Under the pieces are notes generated by a model that saw only the letters and a program-made list of their open reading frames with translations, ran no database searches and was not told the DNA's origin. From assembly GCA_030562195.1 (NCBI GenBank), contig CM060201.1, positions 20,658,454-20,722,453 of the forward strand: a stretch of DNA of 64,000 bases, in the 5' to 3' direction. The DNA is from Nipponacmea schrenckii (Eukaryota; Mollusca; Gastropoda; Lottiidae). The position numbers and the translations under genes were made by a program. The first letter of the stretch is position 1. Each line of letters starts with the position of its first letter. Shown here piece after piece: positions 23,561-35,486 of the stretch.

Positions 23561-24323
23561 ATGGCGGAAGTTTACAGTAAATGTTTTCTGATATTTGTAT
23601 TTTGTTTACATTTAATACGAGCTCATCCTTGCGGTGAAAACCCACTACGAGGCTTTATTTCCTTATCCCGTGTCACAGGTAAGGGGTTTTCTTTTAAAAA
23701 GCTTGTAAAGGTGTACCTCTTAGGCCTAGAACTCACGTCCGACATTTTCAACGTATCCAAGCTAATGACGTCATGACGTAAATAACCACTTTGCCACAGA
23801 ACCCCAGAAAGGAACGAAATTCCGATTTTTCGTCCCTGGAATAATGATAATGTAATTGTCGACCATTCTACATCACCTATCTACTTACACATGGACAATC
23901 CTCGCGAGATTTTTAATTTCGAATGGTATGTGGGTTTCAATCACACTGTTTCCATGTCAGAATGTAAATAATTGTTATAATGTAATTGTTGCAGGTCGTG
24001 ATGTCAACAGATTACTAGGAATCTTAGAAACAGCCAACGCTCCATTATTCAAAAGAATCGAAGGCAAGTGGCAGAATTACGCTAATTGCGTTGGAATGGT
24101 GGATACCGGTTATTTCAAACGTTCTCCCGAGATATCACGAGATATGAATAACGAGAATTCTCGCGAGAGTTCGATTTGGTTATTAAAGAAATTATATAAT
24201 GGTCTCAGTGAGAACGAGAAATCACGAGATGATAAATGGACCAATGAAAAAGAGAATGATATTATCACCAAATTGTTGATCAAAAGTTTTAGCCCCGAAT
24301 CTTTTAATTACAAGAAAAGGTAG
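23561..24323 (+). CDS. Unrecognised secreted protein, possible peptide precursor, two coding exons
   Basis: Exons 23561-23678 and 23995-24323 join in phase (G|GT) to give 148 aa. The first 21 residues look like a signal peptide with a hydrophobic core and a likely cut after A21, leaving HPCGENPLRGF. The mature part has only two cysteines (24 and 71), dibasic sites KR at 59-60 and 81-82, KK at 104-105, and KKR at the very end; the second half is charged and low in complexity (D, E, N, S, K). That layout fits a neuropeptide or hormone precursor but I do not recognise the family. The donor is CAG|GTAAGG and the acceptor TTGTTGCAG. A further acceptor (TTTATTTCAG at 23521-23530) lies 30 bp before the ATG, so a non-coding 5' exon is likely; a TATA-like GTATATAA at about 22826-22833 could drive it. 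A plausible poly(A) signal follows the stop by about 115 bp. Confidence 0.6.
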
Positions 24324-24436
24324 AGTATAGTTTGTATACAATTGAATTGATTTTATATTCAAGTTGCTTTCACGAAAAGATTCAATAGTGAGTTCGGATT
24401 TGAGCAATCTTGGCACAAGAATATTCAATACTATTC

Positions 24437-24442
24437 AATAAA
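24437..24442 (+). terminator. Candidate poly(A) signal of the secreted-protein gene
   Basis: AATAAA 114 bp after the stop codon at 24321-24323. Confidence 0.5.
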
Positions 24443-24769
24443 TGAATTAATTTGGACGCTTGATAATCCATTAATTAACAAACAATGATCAGCGATCATT
24501 TACTTAACTGAAAGATCAGAGGCATTTGAACTTTGACATCTACAAACCGAAAGTAGAATATAATGATATGCTGATATAAATAGATAGATCTTTTATTGTT
24601 CAATCAGATTGAATTGTCCACATGTATCGATGGTTCCTTCATAGATTTATTCTCCAACATGAGATTTATCCATGTTTTCACGGCTATGGAGGCAACCGGA
24701 ATGTAAAATAACAATGAATAATCGTTATTTGAATGACCTAAAAATGAACTAATATAATAACGGCATCGG

Positions 24770-24895
24770 TAAATTTGTCCCCGGGTTGAATGGAGAATAT
24801 TGTCTCCGAGTTTAATTTTGTCTCTGAGTTAACTAACAAAAATGTGTCTCCGGGTTGACATGTACCCGAGTTGACCGAGTACCTGGCACAATACT
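24770..24895 (+). repeat. Degenerate short repeat with GTCTCCGGGTTGA core
   Basis: GTCCCCGGGTTGA, GTCTCCGAGTTTA, GTCTCTGAGTTAA, GTCTCCGGGTTGA and ACCCGAGTTGA recur at about 20-35 bp spacing. Confidence 0.6.
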
Positions 24896-25004
24896 GGAAA
24901 TGAAACAAACAGTTCTTCAAACAATTTGTAGATGGTGACAATCCAGGCCTCCGTATTATCGAAACGATCTTAGCACTGACCTGTCCAGGTGTCACCTTTC
25001 AATA

Positions 25005-25218
25005 ACCACATCTTCACAATGTCAAGCTATAACTCCGTACTTATACCTTGACTGCAATAGTCACCTTTCTTGTATCACATCTTTACAATGTCAAGCTATA
25101 ACTCCGTACTTATACCTTGACTGCAATAGTCACTATTTCTAGTATCACATCTTTACAATATCAAGCTATAACTCCGTACTTATACCTTGACTGCAATAGT
25201 CACTATTTCTAGTATCAA
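25005..25218 (+). repeat. 72-bp satellite family, three copies of a variant
   Basis: ACAATGTCAAGCTATAACTC then CGTACTTATACCTTGACTGC, with AATAGTCAC. It differs from the other loci in the CTCCGTACTTATA part, so it is a distinct subfamily. Confidence 0.85.
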
Positions 25219-25714
25219 GGAATGCATTGATTTGAAAGGATTGTACCACAGCATTTACAATCTCGACAGTAAAAAAGCCACAATTATTACCCCTTTTTCT
25301 ACTAAGAGCTATGATTGGCTGTATTCTCTGGTGTACAATCAAATCAAATTGATACATTCCGTGATATGATCCCCCCACCCCCTCTCGTAACATTGCCTAA
25401 CCATAATATCACTACCTCCAAGTCCCTAACCCAACCTTCCCTATAAGTACGATGTTTGTAACTGTAAATTTTTTATTTAAAACGTTATATTATACATTTC
25501 AGTTCACTGGATAATTCGCAACAATCCTGATGAAGGCTGGATAATCGAAATGAAGTATGTGTTTGCTCAAAAACAAAACAAAAAACAATGAAGTTGAAAT
25601 ATAATCAAAAGTTGAATGCGCACTAATGTACATTTTAAAACAAATTTCAACATGTATATTTTGTATTTGTTTGCCAGAAAATAAAAAAATTCACTTCTGG
25701 ACCAAAATTAAATA

Positions 25715-25885
25715 TCGTTACTTCCGGTTAACATTATCAGAAATCAACATTGTCACTTCCGGTCTCCGTTACCAGAAATCAAACGTCACTTCCGGTCTCC
25801 GTTGCCAGAAATCAAACGTCACTTCCGGTCTCCGTTGCCAAAGATTAAACTTCACTTCCGGTCTACGTTGCCAGAAACCAAATAG
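25715..25885 (+). repeat. 33-bp minisatellite, about five copies
   Basis: CACTTCCGGTCTCCGTTGCC then AGAAATCAAACGT. Each unit carries an ETS-like CTTCCGG site. The open frame across it follows from the unit length being a multiple of three. Confidence 0.85.
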
Positions 25886-26869
25886 CTGAAGTCGTGTTGT
25901 AGCCAGATTAAAAACAAACAAATGAAGTATGCATGGATATTGTCTAGAATGAAGTTATTTGATTAAGTGGCTCGGATTCGTTTTTTAAAGGGAAAGGAAA
26001 TCGGTGCCATTAAAAATAAAAACAGCCAATCAATGCATTAGTTTAATATAATTAATTTGAAATAAACTATCTGAATAACGATTACGCGTGATTAATATTT
26101 TCCTGTATTTTGACGGGTTTTTCCTACGGATGAATAAACGTGTAACCTTTGGTTATAGAATGTCTGTCTATGCAAGTTGATAGAAACCATGTTCAGTCTT
26201 GTTCACTTCAATACGTGAGGTATTCTAGGATAGTCACAGGTAAAACATCACAATTGTGAAGTCCTGTTTAGTGAGTTTCTTAATTGAATGGGGAGTAGGG
26301 TTGTTGAAAGGTTGATCTGTCCAAGATCATATTTAGCATTAATGATGCGGGCGATTCGAGCGAGGGTACGAAACTAAGATGTCAAGACACACTAGTCTCT
26401 ATCATCCACTTCCTTTGCGTAAGTACAGCGTCAACAAGACCTGGGCATCAGAGACTACAGACAAACGAACAAATTTCTTGAGTGATTTTTAAACCGTAAA
26501 GTGTGACATTACAGATAGTTTCCCGACCCGACACCACCCCCCCCCCTTCACCGAAACATGATATTTGCAACGCCCCACACCATTGTACATGATAATGAGT
26601 CATTCGGTAACTAAGTTAAATTAATTACCATCGAATCAACGTCGAATTTTAAATCTTTCTCGTTTGATAATCCCTTAGTGGACGAAAAGCCAGTCTGATC
26701 TTCAATATGATAGTCTCAGAGGAGAAAACAGGGCGAACAACAATAAAAAGGCTTAACATTAAAGATAGCTTTCTATCTTTTTATACCAGTTTTCATTATG
26801 AAAATTTGCTCAAGTATAATTGACATGCTTTCTCAAATAAACAAGTGGTTGCCTAGCAAGATACATCCA
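25886..26869. other. Unassigned AT-rich region
   Basis: No exon, RNA or array is recognisable; a poly-C run lies at about 26537-26547. Confidence 0.35.
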
Positions 26870-27545
26870 CTTTAAAATATATTTTCTGTTTTAACACAGG
26901 TCCTCACTCAAACAATATTTAGGTCTAATCAAAGTTCTCGTCAATATAAATGTTCACACCAAATTTCATTCAAATCAGATGAAACCTAGTCGCTATTGTA
27001 TTTACTAGCTAATTTTCATGAGTTTGGACTAAGTCAAGGGCAATAACTCAAATATAGTTCGTCTAAAATTAGTAAATATTGAACATGTTCAAGATCTCAC
27101 CAATAAAAATGATCACATCAAATTTCATTCAAATCATCAATATAAATGATGGCACAAAATTTTATTCAAATCCAATGGAAATTGTGATCTCTATCGCATT
27201 CACATGCCAATTTTGACGCGTTTTGACTAAGTCAAGGGCAATAACTCAAATTTATCGAAAAATCGCCAATTTCATTCATATCCATTGAAAACTGTAGTCT
27301 CTATCGCGTTCATAAGCCAATTTTGACGCGTTTTGACTAAGTCAAGTGCAATAACTCAAAAAACGTTCATTGAAAAATCGCCAAATTCGAACTTGTCCAA
27401 GATCTCATCAATATTAATGATCACAGCAAGTTTCATTCAAATCCGACAAAAAACTGTAGTCTCTATCGCATTCACAAGCAATTGTGGACGGACGGACGGA
27501 CAGGGGTGACGACAATATACAACCACATTAAAATGTGGGCGTATA
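26870..27545 (+). repeat. Degenerate interspersed element with internal repeats
   Basis: Repeating segments of roughly 100-110 bp share TTTCATTCAAATC, CTCTATCGCATTCACAAG, TTTTGACTAAGTCAAGGGCA and ATAACTCAAA. The right end has GTGGACGGACGGACGGAC. Such TCAAGGGCAATAACTC repeats are common in mollusc genomes as I recall, which is the main hint on taxonomy. Confidence 0.65.
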
Positions 27546-28130
27546 CAAATTCATTAGCTGCTACCCATGTTGCGTCACAATATTTTAGATTTGGGGTTTC
27601 GTTCTGTGGTTCGGATGGTTAATACATGATTTACAAGGGTATGACAGACATCTATACGATCTATTTTTACTATTATAAACTCATAAAATAATCGAATAAA
27701 CACGATAAAACAAAACGTCTTTGTTATACTGTTAGAAGTACTTGAATCTTTTTTAAAAATTATACAGGCGTATTCAAGTATCAACTAGTACCGTTTCAAT
27801 TTTCATTCCGGTCTCATTAGCCCATTAGGTGCAGAAGAGTAGGACTTAAATCTCCATTCATCTTCATTTCCAATTTTTTATATTTACGGAACGGATATAC
27901 ACAAAAGTCGTAAATTGATCCGATACAAATACACAAACAGCCTTTTACAACACCTTTAAAGTCACTCAAAAGAAACTTTTCTAGATTTGCTCCAGTGCAA
28001 GCGTACTGAGAATTACCGAGGTCGGAGTTAAACCAATATAGATTGGATTATACATTTAGTTAAGTCAGAACATCACGTACAAAACATATGTGTCAGATCG
28101 TTAAAAAAGAATCTAGAAAGAAGAGAACAA
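27546..28130. other. Spacer with one SINE tail
   Basis: A plus-strand SINE tail lies at 27808-27875 (CCCATTAGGTGCAGAAGAGT, AGGACTTAAATCTCC). Otherwise nothing is recognised. Confidence 0.45.
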
Positions 28131-28132
28131 TC

Positions 28133-28138
28133 TTTATT
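28133..28138 (-). terminator. Candidate poly(A) signal of NSRP1
   Basis: AATAAA on the minus strand, about 63 bp past the stop codon at 28201-28203. Confidence 0.55.
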
Positions 28139-28200
28139 TCTCCCAGGACAAACAATTTATTATCGCCTTCACCGTCACGTTATTAAAAAACTTTATAATA

Positions 28201-31200
28201 CTAAGATAATTTAGCCTTTTCTTTGGCTAACTTTCTCTCCAGGTACCGTTTTTTTGCCTCACTAAAATCACCGTCAGTAGTTTTTCGTGCATATTTTACC
28301 GTCAGTTTGTCGTCTGTCACTGTGTCAGCTGATGATTGTGTATTTGAGTCTAAATTCACTGAATTTTTAGTTACATTGTCCCCATTCGACCTGTTGGTGG
28401 GACTCTCTTCCATCTTGAAACGTTCCGATGACTCCTCCCTTGCTTTTGGTACTGGACGCTTTTCTTTAGACAGAGATTCTTTTGAATTTTTGTCTGCAGA
28501 ACGTGATCTTCTGTCTTTTGACCTGTGTGGTTTCCGTTCTTTTGACCTTGACCTTTGACGTTTTCTATCACTCGACCTTGACCTTTGGTGATTTCTTTCA
28601 TTTGATCTAGACGTCTGGCGTTTCCGTTCATTAGATCTTGACCGATTTCGCTTTCTATCTCTCGACCTTGACCTTAGCCGTTTTCTATCTCTCGACCTTG
28701 ACCTGTCTCTTCTCTCCTTTGACCTTGACCTATACCTCTTTTTTTCTTTTGACTTTGACCTTTTCTGTATTTTATCACGCGACCGTGACCTTCTTGTATC
28801 TCTTGATCTTGACCTATTTCTTTGCCCTTCTTTTGACCTTGACTTTTCTACGCATCTGTCGGATGACCGTGATCTTTCTCGATGTTTTCTACTGTCTCTG
28901 GTTGGAGAATTTGGGGTCAGTTTTCTGTCTGAAGTTTTATTCCTGAAGAGCAAAAACAGAAAGCATTACAGAAGCCTATCCCTTTAATAGCAAGAGATTG
29001 CAAATTTTCAATGCATCAATTTCTAAAACATCAAAATTATCACCTATCTTATTGTTTTTCATATTTACCCCTCTTCTTTATTTCATCTGATGATGTCACA
29101 TGTAAATTGTGGTGAAATGTTTTGTACTTTGTACTTTGTACTTGTAATTTGTACTAAATTTGTACTTGTACTTTGTACTTGTACTTTGTACTTGTACTTT
29201 GTACTTGTAATTTGTACTTGTACTTTGTACTTGTACTTTGTACTTGTAATTTGTACTTGTAATTTGTACTTGTAATTTGTACTTGTACTTGTAATTTGTA
29301 CTTGTACTTTTTACTTGTACTTTGTACTTGTACTTTGTACTTGTAATTTGTACTTGTACTTTGTACTTGTACTTTGTACTTGTACTTTGTACTTGTAATT
29401 TGTACTTGTAATTTGTACTTGTACTTTGTAATTTGTACTTTGTACTTGTAATTTGTACTTGTACTTTGTACTTGTAATTTGTACTTGTAATTTGTACTTG
29501 TAATTTGTACTTGTACTTTGTACTTGTACTTGTTATTAAAGAAGTGTGTTATACCATGATATATTCCCTTGGTTCTTTCATATATATATGTTTTCTGCTT
29601 CTCAATACATTCATATACATGTATAACCTTTAACCCCCATGACTTAAAGCACACTAGTTAACAAACAATACTGAAAGAGTATTCTACAAGCAGTTTAAAT
29701 TTACTGAAATTATCTCTCACCTTACAGAGCTCTCACCCTCAGAATCACCCTCAGAATCGCTATCTTGAACACTTGAATCATCTCTGTCCAAATCTTCATA
29801 TTTTCTTAAAAAAAAATACAAAAGTCTTATCCTGTGATGTATCTCAGAGGAGCCTGGCATGGAAAAGTGTCTAGTTATTTGGATAGGACAATAAACCAAT
29901 GCCTCATGTGCTACAGGCTGTGTACCTGAAAGATCCCTGAACAGTTGCAAATTGCAAGAGTAGGCTTATGTCACTGTCCTTGTAAAATTTCCCTCATTGC
30001 ACACTGCACACTTCTAGCTCATTAGATGCAGCTTTATAAACAGGTTTTTTTTAGAATTTGTTCAATCTTCACACCAATACCTACATTTTATCAAACTTCT
30101 CTTCAGGTTTATTTTCATCTGGTTTATCTGGAGTTATGTCCCCTGTCGGGTCTCCTGTAGTCTCACGATATAAATAACGATAAAAACCACTCATATCTTT
30201 CTGTTTCTTTACATCTAACAATTCTATAAAATACACAATAATATCAATAGTCATCATAGAGTTATATGCTGCTCGTTTGTTGGTTCATAAAGGTACTGTA
30301 GATTACCTCCTACTCTTCTGCACCTTATGACATGGGCATTGCAAGTTGGTCAGTCAAATATCAAAACCATCATAGAGCAACCCAATGTACTGATTGATTG
30401 ACCCTTTCAACCCCATAATTACTATAAGTATTAATGTACACCCTAGCAGACAATCAGCTGTTGCCAAGTAACACCATTCATTTACACTCTACAGCTTATC
30501 CAAATCTTTGTATTCCTGAGATCTTTGACAGACGTCGTGTAGCAAGTGTCAGTAACTTACCTTCCATCTGAGCCTCTCGTCTTTCCCTTTCTTCCTCAGC
30601 TTGTTGTTCCTCCATTTTCTTTTTGTAAGCAGACGTGACAAATTCCTCTTTATCAGCGAATTCTTCACCTTCGGCTTCTCGTTCCTTCTGTACCTTCCTC
30701 TCTGTTCTTCTCTCTAACTCTTTCTTCCTGACTTCCGCTGCCTTCATCAATCCAGCTATATACCGCGGCTTGGGACACAATAGTAAAGGCATGTTACTTT
30801 CACTTTACAATTCGAAATAAAATAAGTGACATTCAATACAAACATAACTTCATATTTCAGTAAAATACTGGCAAGTTACAATTAGAAATAAAACACAATT
30901 TTAAATAAAGTCCAGATTTTAAGAAATACAGTAATCTGATTGGATGAAAAAATCAAAAATTGAAAACCAGTTTTAGTAATTGACCAATCAGATGACTGGA
31001 ATGCTAAAATCATCTTAAGTTAAGTTTTTAAGATTATGGCCCCAGGATATTCATATATTTCTATGTAACCTACCTTTTTATCAACATCTTTCTTGGCTTT
31101 TTCAACTTTCTGTGTTTTTTCAGCTTTCATATCATCATAAAGACTGTCATATTCATAGACTGAAGGATCTTCAGCGAGAGCTTTATCTATAGCGATCTGA

Positions 31201-32710
31201 GTCTACAATATAGAAGTTTCTTTTCATAATTATCTTTAACTTCAAAACTAGTTTCAAAAGTATAAGGGACATACAAGAACCCGTCTGATCTAGTTACTAG
31301 AATCAGGACACGAGGAAAATTAGGAGACATTTTAAAGGCATGACCCTCGCTGAACTACTTTTCTATACCAGAAAATATCATGACCCTTTTCATCATTCAA
31401 CTGATTTAGTCTGGTGTTGTAATTTAATGGACTCCAATTAGGTTCAGTTCTGTTATTTCCATGACGTAAGAATGACACAATATTTTCAGATGATATGAGG
31501 AAGTGAAAGCTGACACTGGGTTAACCTCAAAAGTATTAGACCTGGAGTAAGGTAGGAATAAATAGAACCTGTTTTTTAACTTTATCTTGTGAAGTGATTG
31601 GTTTTCTAATGACTGGAACATTTTCATTCTCCTGAAAAAAAAACAATATCATACATTCATAACTTCATATTTCAGTATAGTATGCAGTGTGCAATGAGGG
31701 AAATTTTACCAGGATGGTGGCATTAGACTCCTTTTTGGCGAATTCCAACATGCACAGCCTGTAGTACACAGGGCCTTGGTTTAAAATAACATACAATCAT
31801 TAAGTGATATTTTAGTGTGGTGCAGACAAGATAAGCTTAGTGGATTTATATATCAATATATGTTGATATGCCTGGACCAATACTGAAATATCAAAACTTT
31901 TGCTGACATCTTGGAACATTTCCAAGAACAGAAACAGAATGCCACGTTTCTTGATTTTTGTGATTTTTATTTCTCTACTTTTGTACTTAATAAAATGAAA
32001 TACATAGAGAGCTAAGGTACAGAATAATAAAATTGAATTTGAAAACTGTTTTACCTCATCGCTATCTTCCCCAAATACATTGTTCTTTTTATTTACTAAT
32101 GTGGTCTGACCCTTCTTAGGTAAAAACAACCCATATCTGAAAAAGATGATCGTTTGATTAGAAACAAGAATTGCTGCCAATAAGCTCATTCATATAGCTT
32201 ATTCTAGTCCGAAACTTGGGAACTCGATTCACAGACTCTGATAGTTATTTGGTCGCATTCAGCTTTGTCTAAAAGTTCTACTAAACGTTGAAATTTCACT
32301 CAATACACCTTAAGCCTTATATGAAATTAATTAGATCTCCTGGACCTATATTACATTCATTCTGTGTCTATTAACTGGTTATATTATTGAATGGCCTTAG
32401 GGACTGTATTATTATTACATTATTGTGAAAAAAAACAGCGCCAGATGTATCAAAATATACCACATCTTTGGTTTCAACATGCATCGTTACAGAAACGTAT
32501 TTAGAATTTTAAAATTTCTTTCAACAAAACGAAGACAATCGACGATATTTTAACTTAATTTTTACCGTTGACATGGACATTTTCCAAATACTTATTAGAA
32601 CAGATACAGATCGACATGCGCCATTGATTACAGCTTAAAATATAACCAAATAACATCGAGAAAACATAAAAACAATAAAATTCTACTTACTTTTTGTTTT
32701 TGTCCGCCAT
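28201..32710 (-). CDS. nsrp1: Nuclear speckle splicing regulatory protein 1 (CCDC55 family), eight coding exons
   Basis: Known in vertebrates as a nuclear-speckle RNA-binding factor that affects alternative splice-site choice. Exons on the minus strand: 32691-32710, 32055-32136, 31569-31631, 31074-31202, 30561-30768, 30085-30223, 29721-29804, 28201-28942. Phases agree throughout and give 488 aa (human about 558). Family hallmarks seen: KYGLFLPKKG and VFGEDSDE at the N-terminus; ALAEDPSVYEYDSLYDDM; PRYIAGLMKAAEVRKKE; FADKEEFVTSAYKKKMEE within a charged coiled coil; KKQKDMSGFYRYL; and a long C-terminal RS/RSK-rich region in the last exon ending ERKLAKEKAKLS. The exon 3 donor is GTTCTA, poor but kept because phase and the following ALAED block demand it. 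Exon 5 starts after CCCAAG at 30769-30770. Introns carry two SINE copies and a 13-bp array. Its start codon lies 152 bp from that of a divergent membrane-protein gene. Confidence 0.93.
29115..29538. repeat. 13-bp minisatellite, about 32 copies
   Basis: TACTTGTACTTTG and TACTTGTAATTTG units in irregular order, inside the last NSRP1 intron. The array is open in several frames but this is due to unit composition. Confidence 0.93.
29840..30045 (+). repeat. SINE copy, body with partial tail
   Basis: Contains CAGAGGAGCCTGGCATGG, GTGCTACAGGCTGTGTA, AAAGATCCCTGAACAGTTG, CAAATTGCAAGAG, AAAATTTCCCTCATTGCACA and a trace of the tail. Same order as the copy at 56205-56425. It is in NSRP1 intron 6 and its left part overlaps the region just upstream of exon 7. 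Confidence 0.75.
31678..31782 (-). repeat. SINE-body fragment, reversed
   Basis: GTGCAATGAGGGAAATTTTA and ACAGCCTGTAGTACACAGGG are reverse complements of the SINE body. In NSRP1 intron 2. Confidence 0.7.
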
Positions 32711-32862
32711 GTTTGTTTACATGAGTTCAGTCCCTTGACGCACTAAGGGGAGATAATTTGTGAATAGTGACACGCCCACTTTGTTTATCAGATGTTTGGA
32801 GATACTATAATCTTGTTATTGGGTTGAAGAGGTGAATTGTCTGAGTTTATTATGATTATAAA
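32711..32862. promoter_or_regulatory. Short divergent promoter of NSRP1 and a membrane-protein gene
   Basis: Only 152 bp separate the two start codons. It contains GACACGCCCAC (Sp/KLF-like), TTGACGCAC (half CRE-like) and TATTGGGT (reverse ACCCAATA, CCAAT-like). No TATA box stands out. Function inferred from geometry. Confidence 0.6.
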
Positions 32863-33480
32863 ATGGCTGTCGAAGGGCAAACACAATTAGGAAATGCTAT
32901 CAACATTTTGAAACTACAGAAATTAGGTCAGTAAACAAAAGACTTGAGGTACTAAATGAATAAGGTCAGGGTTTCTGTCTATTTCTGAACAGAAACTTGA
33001 AAAATGAAATTAGAATAAGTCTTATATTTGTATTTTTCTGCTTCAGTTTCCTGTGATTCTTTTCACTTTAATTCATATCAGACAAATAAAACTTTTCTTC
33101 AAAATTTGCAATGTTGCCTTGCTCTGTAGAACCCCGTCTTCATTAGCCCATAAGGTGCAGAAGAGTAGGACGTAAAACTCCATTCATTTCATTTTTGCTC
33201 TGTAGAACATCCTTGTATAGTCGGATATTTCTGAATTATGCAGAAGAGTAGAACGTAAAACTCCAATTCATCATGTCCATGTCTGAACTTTATAATTCCA
33301 GATTTAACAGTAGGAATATTAGTCAGTCTGGTCGTGCTCTACATCTTTCTGGCCGTCATTATTTATAAACCAATCAGAATCCAAGCATTAACTACCTCAC
33401 AACAGATTCAAGAACCAATGGAACGTCATCGCAGGTCGTCTACCAATGGTAGTAGTTCCAGGCAGTCTTATCAACCTTAA
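32863..33480 (+). CDS. Small single-pass membrane protein, two coding exons
   Basis: Exons 32863-32926 and 33302-33480 join in phase (G|AT) to give 80 aa. A hydrophobic segment at about residues 23-43 (LTVGILVSLVVLYIFLAVII) is followed by positively charged residues (YKPIRIQ, then RHRRSS), so the C-terminus would face the cytosol under the positive-inside rule. There is no obvious signal peptide. The tail is rich in S, Q and R. The donor is TTAG|GTCAGT and the acceptor ATAATTCCAG. I do not recognise the family; size and layout are like small integral membrane proteins. It is divergent from NSRP1 and probably shares its promoter. Two SINE-tail copies lie in the intron. Confidence 0.7.
33129..33272 (+). 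repeat. Two SINE tails in tandem
   Basis: CCCGTCTTCATTAGCCCATA, AGGTGCAGAAGAGTAGGACG at 33129-33195 and a second degenerate copy at 33236-33272, both in the intron of the small membrane-protein gene. Confidence 0.75.
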
Positions 33481-33864
33481 AAACTATGTCACAAAGATGG
33501 TGGACCTTCAGTTTAGCTGTCAAGGGTCAAGAGACAAATTTTATTTTGATCACAGAATTCTCATTTTTGTTTGAGACAGATAGATCCTTGATTTTTTTAT
33601 ACTGTGACTACATCTTCTTTTAGAGAGTCCACATAGACATTGTTATTTATGTGCATGATGTGATTTTTGTATGTTTTGTTTTGTAATTATAAAAACAAGA
33701 GTGTTATTAGATATAATATGAGTAAAGCACAAGGGCTCTTGTATGAACAAGCTTGTATTGGTTCAAGTTCTATGCCTGGTATAATACAAAGCTGTTTATA
33801 TAAAGTGAATCAGGCTCCCTCCTAGTTTATATTAAAGGAATACTGTGTCTAAGACCTTGGTCAA
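33481..33864 (+). other. Probable 3' untranslated and intergenic sequence
   Basis: Follows the stop of the small membrane-protein gene. A variant poly(A) motif ATTAAA lies at 33831-33836. Nothing else is seen. Confidence 0.4.
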
Positions 33865-35255
33865 TATTTGTATATATTGATCAGTAGATATACCTGGTGT
33901 CATAAATAACATAACAGAATCCTTATATAATCTGATAAATCTAACAAAACATTAAAATATTAAACTTGGTCAATAAGAGTATATATTTATCAGTAGATAT
34001 ACCTGGTGTCATGAATAACATAACAGAATCCTTATATAATCTGATAAATCTAACAAAACATTAAAATTTAAACTTGGTCAATAAGAGTATATATTCATCA
34101 GTAGATATACCTGTGTCATAAATAACATAACAGAATCCTTATATAATCTGATAAATCTAACAAAACATTAAAATTTTAAACTTGGTCAATAAGAGTATAT
34201 ATTCATCAGTAGATATACCTGCTGTCATAAATAACATAACAGAATCCTTATATAATCTGATAAATCAAACAAAACATTAAAATATTTTAAAATTGGTCAA
34301 TAAGAGTATATATTCATCAGTAGATATACCTGCTGTCATAAATAACATAACAGAATCCTTATATAATCTGATAAATCTAACAAAACATTAAAATATTAAA
34401 CTTGGTCAATAAGAGTATATATTCATCAGTAGATATACCTGCTGTCATAAATAACATAACAGAATCCTTATATAATCTGATAAATCTAACAAAACATTAA
34501 AATATTAAACTTGGTCAATAAGAGTATATATTTATCAGTAGATATACCTGCTGTCATAAATAACATAACAGAATCCTTATATAATCTGATAAATCTAACA
34601 AAACATTAAAATATTAAACTGGGTCAATAAGAGTATATATTCATCAGTAGATATACCTGCTGTCATAAATAACATAACAGAATCCTTATATAATCTGATA
34701 AATCTAACAAAACATTAAAATATTAAACTTGGTCAATAAGAGTATATATTCATCAGTAGATATACCTGCTGTCATAAATAACATAACAGAATCCTTATAT
34801 AATCTGATAAATCTAACAAAACATTAAAATATTAAACTTGGTCAATAAGAGTATATATTTATCAGTAGATATACCTGCTGTCATAAATAACATAACAGAA
34901 CCCTTTATATAATCTGATAAATCTAACAAAACATTAAAATATTAAACTTGGTCAATAAGAGTATATATTCATCAGTAGATATACCTGCTGTCATAAATAA
35001 CATAACAGAATCCTTATATAATCTGATAAATCTAACAAAACATTAAAATATTAAACTTGGTCAATAAGAGTATATATTCATCAGTAGATATACCTGCTGT
35101 CATAAATAACATAACAGAATCCTTATATAATCTGATAAATCTAACAAAACATTAAAATATTAAACTTGGTCAATAAGAGTATATATTCATCAGTAGATAT
35201 ACCTGCTGTCATAAATAACATAACAGAATCCTTATATAATCTGATAAATCCAAAA
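33865..35255 (+). repeat. 109-bp tandem array, about 12.7 copies
   Basis: Units carry AACTTGGTCAATAAGAGTAT, CATCAGTAGATATACCTG, CATAAATAACATAACAGAAT and AATCTGATAAATCTAACAAA. Units are very alike. Two subtypes (TATTCATCAG and TATTTATCAG) are interspersed. It lies between the tail ends of the small membrane-protein gene and UFD1. Confidence 0.95.
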
Positions 35256-35371
35256 AACTTTGTAATTATCAATAAAAATGTAATTGATTAATGAAAAAGT
35301 TTTGTTTAAAAGATAATCCAGTATTTACAGAACAACTTATTTGTTCTTCTTTATCCCACTAGATCAGAAAA

Positions 35372-35486
35372 GAAATGGCGTTTTATATCCAACTCGTCTG
35401 TACCTAATGGACTAATGAATAGTGTGTTCATTGACAGGTGAAAATGAAATGAATGGAATTTTACATCCTTCTCTTCTGCACATCCT
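35372..35486 (-). repeat. SINE tail with 14-bp flanking direct repeat
   Basis: A reversed SINE-tail segment (AATGGACTAATGAATA, AAATGAATGGAATTTTACAT) is bounded by the exact 14-mer ACTAGATCAGAAAA at 35358-35371 and 35487-35500, which looks like a target-site duplication. Confidence 0.65.

Noticed and set aside
28223..28946. Plus-strand open frames opposite NSRP1 exon 8
   Set aside because: Shadow of the RS-rich coding sequence.
29090..29654. Tyrosine/lysine-rich open frame of 166 codons
   Set aside because: 13-bp minisatellite within an NSRP1 intron.
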